The position numbers were made by a program, and so were the translations under genes. The notes under the pieces are model-generated. The model was not told the origin of the DNA and did not search any database. It was given only the letters and a program-made list of their open reading frames with translations. Shown here one piece after another: positions 7,889 through 15,339 of a DNA stretch of 18,084 nt (within the stretch, counting starts at the first letter, position 1; each line of letters opens with the position of its first letter). Origin of the DNA: an uncultured Prevotellaceae bacterium (GTDB taxonomy: Bacteria; Bacteroidota; Bacteroidia; Bacteroidales; Muribaculaceae); the NCBI GenBank assembly GCA_946055125.1, contig CAMGFF010000013.1, positions 1 through 18,084 on the forward strand, in the 5' to 3' direction.

Positions 7889-10800
7889 ATGACTAAATGT
7901 TACTCTTTTCTGGCAGCTTTGGCTCTCGCCTGGGGCTTCTCGGCCTCGGCGGCGTTCAGCACTGCCGGTAATCATGGTGTCTATACCTTTGAATCGCTGA
8001 GCCTCACCGACGGCTCGGGCGTTACTAAGGTGGGCGATGCCTTTGTGGTAGCTGCCGACATTGAAATTGCTGCCACCGACACGCTGCGTCTCCTCGGCAA
8101 CGAGGAGCTGCGTCTTGCCAATGATGTGATGATTAAGGTGCTTGGTTATGCCGACTTCAAGGCCGCCTCCCATGCCACCATCACCCGCAACGACGATGCC
8201 GACGCGCCCCAGGGTATCTACCTCTTCAACGCCGATGCCTGCGGACACTTCGAGAACGTTACGTTCAATTATGCCTCTCTGCGCACCTTCGGCAACACCA
8301 AGGGCATCACCGTGAGGAACTGCGTGTTCAATGAGAACAACACTCGCCTCACCTCCACCGGCGCCATCTCTCTTGGCTCCACCAATGCGGGCAACATCAT
8401 CGAGGGCTGCACATTCAGCCGCACTGAGTCGGGTGCCATTGGTGGCTCGGCTAATGGCTATGCCGGAGTCATCGTGAAGGGCTGCTCGTTCTTTGAGTGC
8501 AACACCGGCAACAGCAACCGCCCCGTCATCAACCTCACAGTGGGTGGCGACAATGAGGTGGTTATCGAGAACAACCGCGTGTATGGCGGCCGCTTCTCAA
8601 TGGTGGGTGGTATCGGCGTGAGCAACATGCTCGCCGCCTCAGCCGCCAATGTGGTGAAGGTGAATGGCAACTACGTGGACAACTGCCGCTATGGATTCAC
8701 TTCGATTGGCCCCATGGCCTTGGAAATCAACAACAACACTCTCATCAACAACCACTATGAGGTGAACGCTATGAATGGCGGTAGCGGCATGAGCCTCTAC
8801 GACCCCTACCGTCTGCAGACCGTGACCGCATCGGGAAACCACATCGAGGGTAGCCTGTGGGGTATCACCGTGATTGGCTGCGGAAATGTGAACCTCGGAA
8901 AGACCGACGACTCCGCTGCCGCCGACTATAACCCCGGCCTTAACGTCTTCGTGAACAATGGCAACGGCGGTGTTATCTACGACCTCTACAACAATTCAAC
9001 CAACACCATCTACGCCCAGGGCAACACCTGGAATGTGTCAGTGCAATCGCCCGAGGAAATCGCAAAGGTCATAACCGACAAGAGCGACGTGGCCTCGCTC
9101 GGTGAGGTGATCTACGACCCGGCTGCCTCCTCGGCCATGGTGCGCTGCGCCCCGCGTGCCGTGAAGGCCGTGTCTTCGTTCGATGCCGTGACGCTCTCTT
9201 GGCAGGCTCCCTCTGCCCCTATCGAGCTCAAGTGGCACGACGGCGAGGACTATAATGGCCACGATGGCGTGGTGACCGACCCGCAGGGCCCGCAGCAGAT
9301 GATAATGGCCGCCCGCTTCTCTCCCGAGGAGCTGAAAGATGCCTCCTGCATGGTGGTCGATTCTATCGACTATTTCGAATACCGCGACTTCGCCGAGGCC
9401 TACGCCCAGATCTACGAGAATGGCCGCTTGGTGCGCAACCAGCCCATCGACCTCTCGGGATTCGTGAAAAACTCCTGGCGCAGCACTAAGCTCGATGAGC
9501 CTTATGTGATTAGCGGAAACTATGAGGTGATGTTTGCCATTAGCTACAAGGCCGGCAGCAACCAGTCGTTCACCGCTATCACCGACCGCTCGGCCACTCG
9601 TGGCAAGGGTAACCTTGTTTCCTACGACAACGGCGCCACTTGGCACGCCGATGGCCCCGGCGACTTCCTCATCACTGCCCACCTGCGCAACATCGCCAAT
9701 GCCGAGCCTGTGGGCTACAGGGTGAGCGTGGATGGCAATGTGGTGAGCTCGGCTGTCGCCGGCTCTTCGTTCACCGTCGAGAAGAATGCCGATGGTGAGC
9801 ACTCCTATCGCGTCGATGCCGTCTTCGCCGACGACTTCATGCGCTTCTCCGAGCCTGTCGCTGCCACAACTAAGGCCGTGACAAGCTTCCTCCCCGCTCC
9901 CGCCACAATTGCCGGAACAGTGGATAATGGCCTTAACGGCTCCATCTCCTGGCAGGCTCCGCTCAAGCGCGGCGAGCAGCTCACCTGGAGCAACTTGTCG
10001 CTTGCCACCAGCATCGGCGCCACGGCCTCAAGCCCCAAGGTGTGGGTGAAGCAGGAATTTGAGGCTGGCGACCTCATCGCCTACCCCGACCACCAAATCA
10101 CTGCCGTGAATGCCTTCTTCGTGGATAATGCCCCCACGGCCGTAACGCTGTTTGTGATGAAAGATGGCGCGATTGCCTACTCGCAGGCTCTCACAGCCGA
10201 CGAGGTGGCTGCTATCACGCCCAATGCCTGGAACAAGTTCTCGCTCGCCGAGCCTTTCGTGCTCGTGCCGGGAAGCAAATATGCCTTTGGCTACTATTGT
10301 ACCCACGCCAAGGGCCTCAAGCCTATAGGTGTCGACAGCTCGGAGGCCATTAACCTCAAGGGCAACGTTTTCTCCACCTCGTCGCCTTCGTCGAAGGGCT
10401 TCGACCAAAGCAACCCCAGCTGGAAGACTCTCGCCTCGGGCGACATCGCCGGCAATTTCATGCTCTCGGCCGACGTGGAGGCGCTCAGCGAGGTACCCGC
10501 TGCCGACGATGTCACCGGCTACTCGGTGTATGCCGATGGACAGCTCGTGGCCGACGACCTCACCGAAACGAGCTTCAGCGAGACCATAGACCAGCTCGGC
10601 GACAAGACCTACAGCGTGGTGGCCAAGAGCGCAAGCGGAAAGGTGTCGCCCGCCAAGGAAATCACTCTCTCCTATTCGCTCCCTGCCGAGTATGTAGCTC
10701 CCAAGCTCATCACAAGCGAGTTTGATGCCGAAACCGGAAAGGTGGATCTTGCCTGGAGCAACGATGCCGTCGCTCTGTGCCACCACGGCGACCCCAAGTA

Positions 10801-12568
10801 TCTCGTGAGCTTCGACGAGGACCTCGACATCGCCTATGGCGCCAAGTTCTCGGCCGATGAGCTGAGCGAGGTGGCAGGTTACCGGATTTATGAAATCTCC
10901 TTCATTCCGGGGGCTACGCTCTCTAAGAACAACCTCGAAATCTATGCCGGCTCCGACCTCCTCTGGAGCTACGACATCAGCTCCTACGAGCCCGGCTACA
11001 TCTACACCCTGCAACTCACCTCGAGCGTTATCATCCCCGAGGGCAAGAACATCTATCTCGCCTACAACGCTGCCGTGCCGGCCGGGACAAGTGCCTTTGT
11101 CGTCGATGCAGGCCCGGGCGTGGATGGCGGTGCCGTGCTGAGCTACAACAATGGTGCCAACTGGCTCGCCGCTTCGGCTCTCGATGCCGACATGGCCAAC
11201 TATAACTTCTGCATCTCGGCCAAGGCCCGTCCGGCCGCCGCCGAGGCTCCTGCCGTTACACTGGGCGCCGATGGCGTGAAGCCCGCTATTGCCGGTGCTG
11301 TGACTATGCATGCCTCAAGCTATGGCATTGAGGCTGCCGCTCCCGCCACCACGGCTGCGCCGCGCCGCGCCGCAATCAAGGCCCACGAGGTGACATCGTT
11401 CCGCGTTTACCGCAATGGCGAGGTTGTGGCCGAGACCTCCGCTACAGCTTTCAGCGAGGTGCTCAAGCGCTACGGCGAGTTCAACTATGCCGTTACCAAT
11501 GTGTATGCCAATGGCTGGGAATCGCCCAAGAGTGCTGAGTTCTATGTGGCCAACCACACTCCGCAGCTCCCCGAGGCTCCCTACAACCTGCGTGGCGAGG
11601 CCGTGAATGGCACCCTCAACCTCTCATGGGAGGCTATCGACGCCGAGGCTGCCGTGCTCAAGTATCACAATGGAACCTACGCCTACGCTCTGGGTATGAC
11701 AAGCTCCTACAACGAGGGCTACCACACTATCCTCTTCACAAGCGACTCTATCGCCACCATGAACAAGGCCGGCGAGAAGCTCACTCACATCAAGTTCCAC
11801 CTCTCGTCAACCGAGGTCGACTATGCCGCCGCTATCGTCATGGTGGGCAACAACGTGATGCTCGAGCAATCAATCGACCCTGCCGACCTCATCGTGGGCT
11901 GGAATGTGGTGCGCCTCGACCAGCCGTTCACCATCCCTGCCGGTTGCGACGTGAAGATTGGCTACCACCTCAAGTATGCTAAGGGCATAAAGCCGCTCTC
12001 AACCGACGATGGCCCGGCAGTGGCAGGCTTTGGCGACCTCATCTCGGCCTCCACAAGCACCTGGTACTCGCTCGCATCGAAGTATAGCCTCGACTACAAC
12101 TTCCTCATCGAGGGCATCTGCCAGAGCAAGGCTCAGGTGCTCGCCGCTCCTGCACGGGGCGAGGCTGAGAATGCCGACGCTGCTACCACCACCACTTACA
12201 GCGTGTATTGCAACGGCACTCTTGTGGCATCGGGTATCACCGGGCAAAGCTACAGCATCGCCTCGGCTGCCGACGGCACCTACACCGTGACCGCCACCAC
12301 CGATGGCACAGAGTCGGCTCACTCCAATGAGGTGAACTACACTGCCGGCGAATCGGGCATCAACGGCATAGCCGCAGCCCTCCGGGCCCGCTACGACCGC
12401 GCAACCGGCACCGTAATCCTCCCCGCCGCAACAAGCGCAAAGGTTTACAACGCCGCCGGCTCTCTCGTGATGACCGCCACCTCGACCGACCGCATCGACA
12501 TCACCAACCTCCCCGCCGGTGCCTACATCGTGGTAACTCCCTCCACCACCCTCAAGGTTGTGAAGTAA
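7889..12568 (+). CDS. Giant secreted modular protein: beta-helix, four jelly-roll/Fn3 units, T9SS-like tail
   Basis: I set the start at the ATG at 7889, which gives a textbook signal peptide (TK, hydrophobic core to about residue 17, cleavage near A21/A22); the TTG at 7877 would put promoter bases inside the gene. The protein has 1559 residues. Residues about 25-410 form a right-handed parallel beta-helix of the NosD/pectate-lyase kind, with repeating NNN and GNxI turns. Residues 447-1487 hold four copies of a module of about 150 residues (starting at 447, 698, 963 and 1257), each followed by an Fn3-like module (about 609, 877, 1170 and 1436) opening with a YxVYxNGxxV-type strand. Residues about 1500-1559 look like a T9SS type A sorting domain (KVYNAAGSLVM ... 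LPAGAYIVV ... TLKVVK). No catalytic site is evident. An adhesive or glycan-binding surface role is inferred. Its own promoter and two hairpins make it monocistronic. Confidence 0.9.
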   Translation: MTKCYSFLAALALAWGFSASAAFSTAGNHGVYTFESLSLTDGSGVTKVGDAFVVAADIEIAATDTLRLLGNEELRLANDVMIKVLGYADFKAASHATITRNDDADAPQGIYLFNADACGHFENVTFNYASLRTFGNTKGITVRNCVFNENNTRLTSTGAISLGSTNAGNIIEGCTFSRTESGAIGGSANGYAGVIVKGCSFFECNTGNSNRPVINLTVGGDNEVVIENNRVYGGRFSMVGGIGVSNMLAASAANVVKVNGNYVDNCRYGFTSIGPMALEINNNTLINNHYEVNAMNGGSGMSLYDPYRLQTVTASGNHIEGSLWGITVIGCGNVNLGKTDDSAAADYNPGLNVFVNNGNGGVIYDLYNNSTNTIYAQGNTWNVSVQSPEEIAKVITDKSDVASLGEVIYDPAASSAMVRCAPRAVKAVSSFDAVTLSWQAPSAPIELKWHDGEDYNGHDGVVTDPQGPQQMIMAARFSPEELKDASCMVVDSIDYFEYRDFAEAYAQIYENGRLVRNQPIDLSGFVKNSWRSTKLDEPYVISGNYEVMFAISYKAGSNQSFTAITDRSATRGKGNLVSYDNGATWHADGPGDFLITAHLRNIANAEPVGYRVSVDGNVVSSAVAGSSFTVEKNADGEHSYRVDAVFADDFMRFSEPVAATTKAVTSFLPAPATIAGTVDNGLNGSISWQAPLKRGEQLTWSNLSLATSIGATASSPKVWVKQEFEAGDLIAYPDHQITAVNAFFVDNAPTAVTLFVMKDGAIAYSQALTADEVAAITPNAWNKFSLAEPFVLVPGSKYAFGYYCTHAKGLKPIGVDSSEAINLKGNVFSTSSPSSKGFDQSNPSWKTLASGDIAGNFMLSADVEALSEVPAADDVTGYSVYADGQLVADDLTETSFSETIDQLGDKTYSVVAKSASGKVSPAKEITLSYSLPAEYVAPKLITSEFDAETGKVDLAWSNDAVALCHHGDPKYLVSFDEDLDIAYGAKFSADELSEVAGYRIYEISFIPGATLSKNNLEIYAGSDLLWSYDISSYEPGYIYTLQLTSSVIIPEGKNIYLAYNAAVPAGTSAFVVDAGPGVDGGAVLSYNNGANWLAASALDADMANYNFCISAKARPAAAEAPAVTLGADGVKPAIAGAVTMHASSYGIEAAAPATTAAPRRAAIKAHEVTSFRVYRNGEVVAETSATAFSEVLKRYGEFNYAVTNVYANGWESPKSAEFYVANHTPQLPEAPYNLRGEAVNGTLNLSWEAIDAEAAVLKYHNGTYAYALGMTSSYNEGYHTILFTSDSIATMNKAGEKLTHIKFHLSSTEVDYAAAIVMVGNNVMLEQSIDPADLIVGWNVVRLDQPFTIPAGCDVKIGYHLKYAKGIKPLSTDDGPAVAGFGDLISASTSTWYSLASKYSLDYNFLIEGICQSKAQVLAAPARGEAENADAATTTTYSVYCNGTLVASGITGQSYSIASAADGTYTVTATTDGTESAHSNEVNYTAGESGINGIAAALRARYDRATGTVILPAATSAKVYNAAGSLVMTATSTDRIDITNLPAGAYIVVTPSTTLKVVK
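9227..12347 (+). repeat. Four-fold protein repeat: jelly-roll-like module plus Fn3-like module
   Basis: Units begin at about 9227, 9980, 10775 and 11657. Each opens with a short L(K/T)(W/Y)-like or LCHHG strand. Most then share an ARFSPEEL/AKFSADEL-type block, a central INxxxxxxA strand, a W(N/R) ... LxxP(F/Y)xI/L block, and a closing GxLxS ... W block ending in a strand such as FLIEGI or FMLSAD. Copies 2 and 4 share AKGLKP/AKGIKP. The second half of each unit is an Fn3-like domain. The copies are clearly diverged, so the duplication is old. The module resembles one seen in many secreted Bacteroidota proteins, often beside Fn3 and cleaved-adhesin domains. Confidence 0.75.
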
Positions 12569-12582
12569 CCCCCTGAAATCCC

Positions 12583-12602
12583 CTTCGCCACTCGTGGCGA
12601 AG
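12583..12602 (+). terminator. Short perfect hairpin after the giant protein gene
   Basis: CTTCGCCA (12583-12590) and TGGCGAAG (12595-12602) form a perfect 8-bp stem with a CTCG tetraloop, 14 bases after the stop codon. There is no T-run directly behind it. It probably acts together with the larger hairpin next to it. Confidence 0.5.
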
Positions 12603-12603
12603 C

Positions 12604-12656
12604 AACGATAGAGGTCGGAATCTCGCAAAAAAACCGAGATTCCGACCTCCATCGTT
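12604..12656 (+). terminator. Long hairpin terminator between convergent genes
   Basis: Arms 12604-12625 and 12635-12656 pair over 22 positions with a single A-C mismatch; the inner 15 bp are perfect. The loop is C-A7-C. The right arm runs into GTTTTCT, so the T-run serves the plus strand. Because an inverted repeat also folds in the opposite transcript, it may act for the minus-strand LRR gene as well, whose stop is at 12704. Confidence 0.75.
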
Positions 12657-12703
12657 TTCTCAAGCCTCAATGGAGTTGCTATGTGGTGATGTCGATAAGT
12701 AGC

Positions 12704-15163
12704 TTATCTCACAATCACTTTCTTCCCTCCCACAATGTAGAAGCCGGGCTGAGTGATGCGCTCTAAGCGGCGGCCGTTGATGTCGTAGATTGCATTATCG
12801 CCTGCCGGGCCGACGGCATCGATTTCCGCAACTCCACTTCCTATCTTGCCAATAACCACATGCGTCTGCACTGCGCCATCTATCTGCACGTTGTCGAAGT
12901 TGCCCTTACCGTCGCAAGGCACAAATTCAGCTCCCTCGGGCTCAAGTATGGCGAGTCTTTCGCCAAGTGCGAAGTTGAACACGCCCGAGATTGCCGACTT
13001 GGCTGCGGTAAGCTCCACGCGGGCATTGTCGATTTCGAGTGCGCCATCTTTCACTCCTTCACCGGCTTTCATTGTGATACCATGCTGGCCTCCGTTGCTC
13101 ACAAGCTTGCAATTCTCAACTATGAGGTTGGAGAGATACACATAAATTCCTTCACCCCATTCATTCGATGGCTCGATGAAGAGGGCATCGGTCTCACTGT
13201 CGGTTCCGGCAATGGTGAGTGTGCCCGAGCCATAATATCCCGTCATAATACCGAATTCGGCTCCCGAGATGTAGTTGTTTCCACTGAGCATAATAGTGAT
13301 TGAGCTATCATCTATTTCAATGCCGCTTGGCTCGCCCTTGCACGAAATATTGGCACTGCTCAGATAGAGGATGCGCGATTTATCATCGTATCGCACCGAA
13401 TAGTCGCCCAGCACATTGTTCTTGTTCTTTTCATTCACCTGTATGCCGCCCACGCTAATGCCAAGCGACGGAATATTCACATCGTAGAATTGAGTGGTGC
13501 ACTCACTGATGTCGTTGCCATCGGTCACAATAGCCACCACGTTGCCATAGAATGGCGAATGGATAGTGATTGGCGTGGTGTATTCGCGCACGGTGGCATC
13601 GTTGGCGGTGTAGTAATAAATGGTGCCGCGATCGTTGGGGTTGGTGATGGCGAGCTGCACATTGTCATCGTAGGTGCCGCCATCGACCGAGAACACCGGT
13701 GCCGCAAGCACGCTGTTTCCTATTCCCTCCTTCACGTTGCTGAATTGGCTCCATGGTGTGTTGTAGCTATAGTTTTGCTTTGAGCCGAAGGGTACGGTGA
13801 GCGTAGCGCTGCTATATACCTCGCAGCCGGTGTCGCCGAAAAGCTCGGCATCGGCTACCACGGCAGTACGCCGTGCGCTTGTCACCGCCGTGAGCCCGGT
13901 GGAATAGAATGCCTGCAGGCCATATTCGGTGATACTTGCCGGCAAGGTGATAGCTGTGAGTGCACTGCACGACTTAAATGCGTCTTTGCCCACAAAGGTC
14001 ACACCATCGGGTATGGTCACACCGGCAAGATTGTAGCAATTGCCGAATGTAGCCTCCTCTATGCGTGTGAGGCCGGCCGGAAGCACTACTGCCTCCAAGC
14101 TGCCACAGCCGTAGAATGCCGATGCGCCTATGGTGGCTACATTGTCGGGGATGGTGATTGTGGCAAACCTGCAGTAGCCGAAGGCTGCTTCGCCAATGGC
14201 GGTAACCGATGCCGGAATGGTGGTAGCGTTGCTGCCCGTAATTATTGTATTTGTGGCGGTGTGGATAAGTGCATTGCAATTTTCACGCGAATCATAGGCC
14301 GAGTTATCGGCGGCTACCTCAATCTCATTGAGGGCGCCGCAGCGTGCAAATGCCTTGTCGCCTATCGAGGCTACGTCCTTGCCTATCTTGAGCGACTGCA
14401 TTGCCGTGCAATAGCTGAATGTCTCGGCTCCAATGGCAGGCACATTGATAACGAGCGTAGTGAGCTGCGAGCAGCTTGCAAAAGCACCATCACCAATAGC
14501 GGTGATTGTGCCGGGAAACTCAAGGCTCTCAAAGCCACAGCCCGAGAAAGCATAGTTGCCTATTGTAGTGCAACTTGCCGGAAAGTTGATATTTTTCAGT
14601 TTGCTCGACGAATTGAATGTGTGTGCCGGAATCGCGGTTATTCCCTCTCCCAGAGTCACAGTTACGAGGCCGGTGTTGCCAAATGCCAATTGTCCCATTG
14701 TGGTCACAGTGCCCGGCAGCGAAAGTTCGCCAAGATTCTTGCAGCTGTAGAAAGCATTCTCGCCAATCGTCTCTAAGCACGAGCCTTCGGCTATGGTGAG
14801 CGTTGTCATTGCCGAGCAGTATTCAAATGCCTTCCTACCTATCTCCTTTATGGTGTTGGGCAGCGAAAGCGAGGTGAATTTGTTCCAGTTGGCAAAGCCT
14901 AAATCGGCAATCTTCACAACGGGCAGCCCATTGTGTTCATCGGGAATAATCACTGTGCCCGATGGCTTCAGTACGCCCTCATAGTTTCCGCGCACGATGT
15001 AGCCCGTGGCATCATCGTTAAGCTCAAAGGAGAGGTGGCTCGTGTTGAAAGGCTCGGCAACGGCCGGCAGCCACGCCGTGAACATTAACATAAGTGCCGC
15101 AATCATGGTGTAGCATCTTGGTGAAGTGTTTTTTGGTGTCATAGTGCTTTTAGGTGTAGCCAT
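12704..15163 (-). CDS. BspA-type leucine-rich-repeat secreted surface protein
   Basis: The product has 819 residues. A signal peptide lies at about 20-36 (hydrophobic core MIAALMLMFTAW, cleavage after VAE or AVA). Residues about 65-480 are BspA/LRR_5 repeats of roughly 23 residues with the AFxxCxxLxxLxLPxxVxxIGxxAF pattern, for example KAFEYCSAMTTLTI (111-124) and AFYGCGSLEAVVLP (349-362). Residues about 487-560 (VFSVDGGTYDDNVQLAI ...) match a chitobiase C-terminal/CHB_HEX-type Ig-like domain. Residues about 563-775 (GGIQVNEKN, SGIEIDDSSITIMLSG, GTLTIAG) resemble the beta-helical carbohydrate-binding domain family. The end (IYDINGRRLERITQPGFYIV ... KVIVR) resembles a T9SS sorting tail. BspA LRR proteins mediate adhesion to host matrix or other microbes. 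Starts at M1 (15163) and M8 (15142) both give workable signal peptides; M20 would lack positive charges. Confidence 0.88.
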   Translation of the reverse strand: MATPKSTMTPKNTSPRCYTMIAALMLMFTAWLPAVAEPFNTSHLSFELNDDATGYIVRGNYEGVLKPSGTVIIPDEHNGLPVVKIADLGFANWNKFTSLSLPNTIKEIGRKAFEYCSAMTTLTIAEGSCLETIGENAFYSCKNLGELSLPGTVTTMGQLAFGNTGLVTVTLGEGITAIPAHTFNSSSKLKNINFPASCTTIGNYAFSGCGFESLEFPGTITAIGDGAFASCSQLTTLVINVPAIGAETFSYCTAMQSLKIGKDVASIGDKAFARCGALNEIEVAADNSAYDSRENCNALIHTATNTIITGSNATTIPASVTAIGEAAFGYCRFATITIPDNVATIGASAFYGCGSLEAVVLPAGLTRIEEATFGNCYNLAGVTIPDGVTFVGKDAFKSCSALTAITLPASITEYGLQAFYSTGLTAVTSARRTAVVADAELFGDTGCEVYSSATLTVPFGSKQNYSYNTPWSQFSNVKEGIGNSVLAAPVFSVDGGTYDDNVQLAITNPNDRGTIYYYTANDATVREYTTPITIHSPFYGNVVAIVTDGNDISECTTQFYDVNIPSLGISVGGIQVNEKNKNNVLGDYSVRYDDKSRILYLSSANISCKGEPSGIEIDDSSITIMLSGNNYISGAEFGIMTGYYGSGTLTIAGTDSETDALFIEPSNEWGEGIYVYLSNLIVENCKLVSNGGQHGITMKAGEGVKDGALEIDNARVELTAAKSAISGVFNFALGERLAILEPEGAEFVPCDGKGNFDNVQIDGAVQTHVVIGKIGSGVAEIDAVGPAGDNAIYDINGRRLERITQPGFYIVGGKKVIVR

Positions 15164-15297
15164 TCTACCCCCCGATGGCTGAGGATGGCATTTTTCATGA
15201 GATTATCAATCATGGCACACCTCACCATCGGATAGAGGTATGCCGGGTATTATTCTGCCTGCGAATATACCGATATAAAGTGATAATGCGCTTGATA

Positions 15298-15330
15298 AAA
15301 ACTTACAAAAATCTGTCAAAATCTGCCAAA
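15298..15330 (-). promoter_or_regulatory. Candidate promoter for the LRR protein gene, with direct repeats in its spacer
   Basis: On the minus strand, TTTG (plus-strand CAAA at 15327-15330) is followed after 21 bases by TAAGTTTT (plus strand 15298-15305), one base short of the TAnnTTTG consensus. Transcription would start near 15292 and leave a leader of about 130 bases. The element lies directly after the stop of the regulator gene at 15340. Confidence 0.4.
15308..15327. repeat. Tandem 10-bp direct repeat, possible regulator operator
   Basis: AAAATCTGTC at 15308-15317 is followed at once by AAAATCTGCC at 15318-15327, nine of ten bases identical, with a degenerate third copy (AAATGTGCC) after it. 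The 10-bp period puts the copies on the same face of DNA. The repeats fill the spacer of the candidate LRR-gene promoter and sit next to an AraC-type regulator gene, whose family binds direct repeats. Operator function is inference. Confidence 0.4.
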
Positions 15331-15339
15331 TGTGCCTTT

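Noticed and set aside
10028..11311. A 427-codon open frame on the minus strand inside the giant protein gene
   Set aside because: It is antisense to a well-supported gene with clear domain repeats. Its translation is low-complexity and has no recognisable motif. Long antisense frames are expected in GC-rich, strongly codon-biased genes; the same holds for the antisense frames at 9038-9802, 4034-4801 and 7121-7819.
12694..12708. GATAAG-TAG-CTTATC palindrome overlapping the LRR gene stop codon
   Set aside because: Only a 6-bp A/T-rich stem with a 3-base loop, partly inside coding sequence and without a T-run. It is probably incidental beside the far stronger hairpins at 12583-12656.
15164..15297. 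Possible small gene or structured RNA in the leader of the LRR gene
   Set aside because: No open frame with convincing features and no stable hairpin or known riboswitch pattern could be found. The stretch is best described as a leader of about 130 bases.
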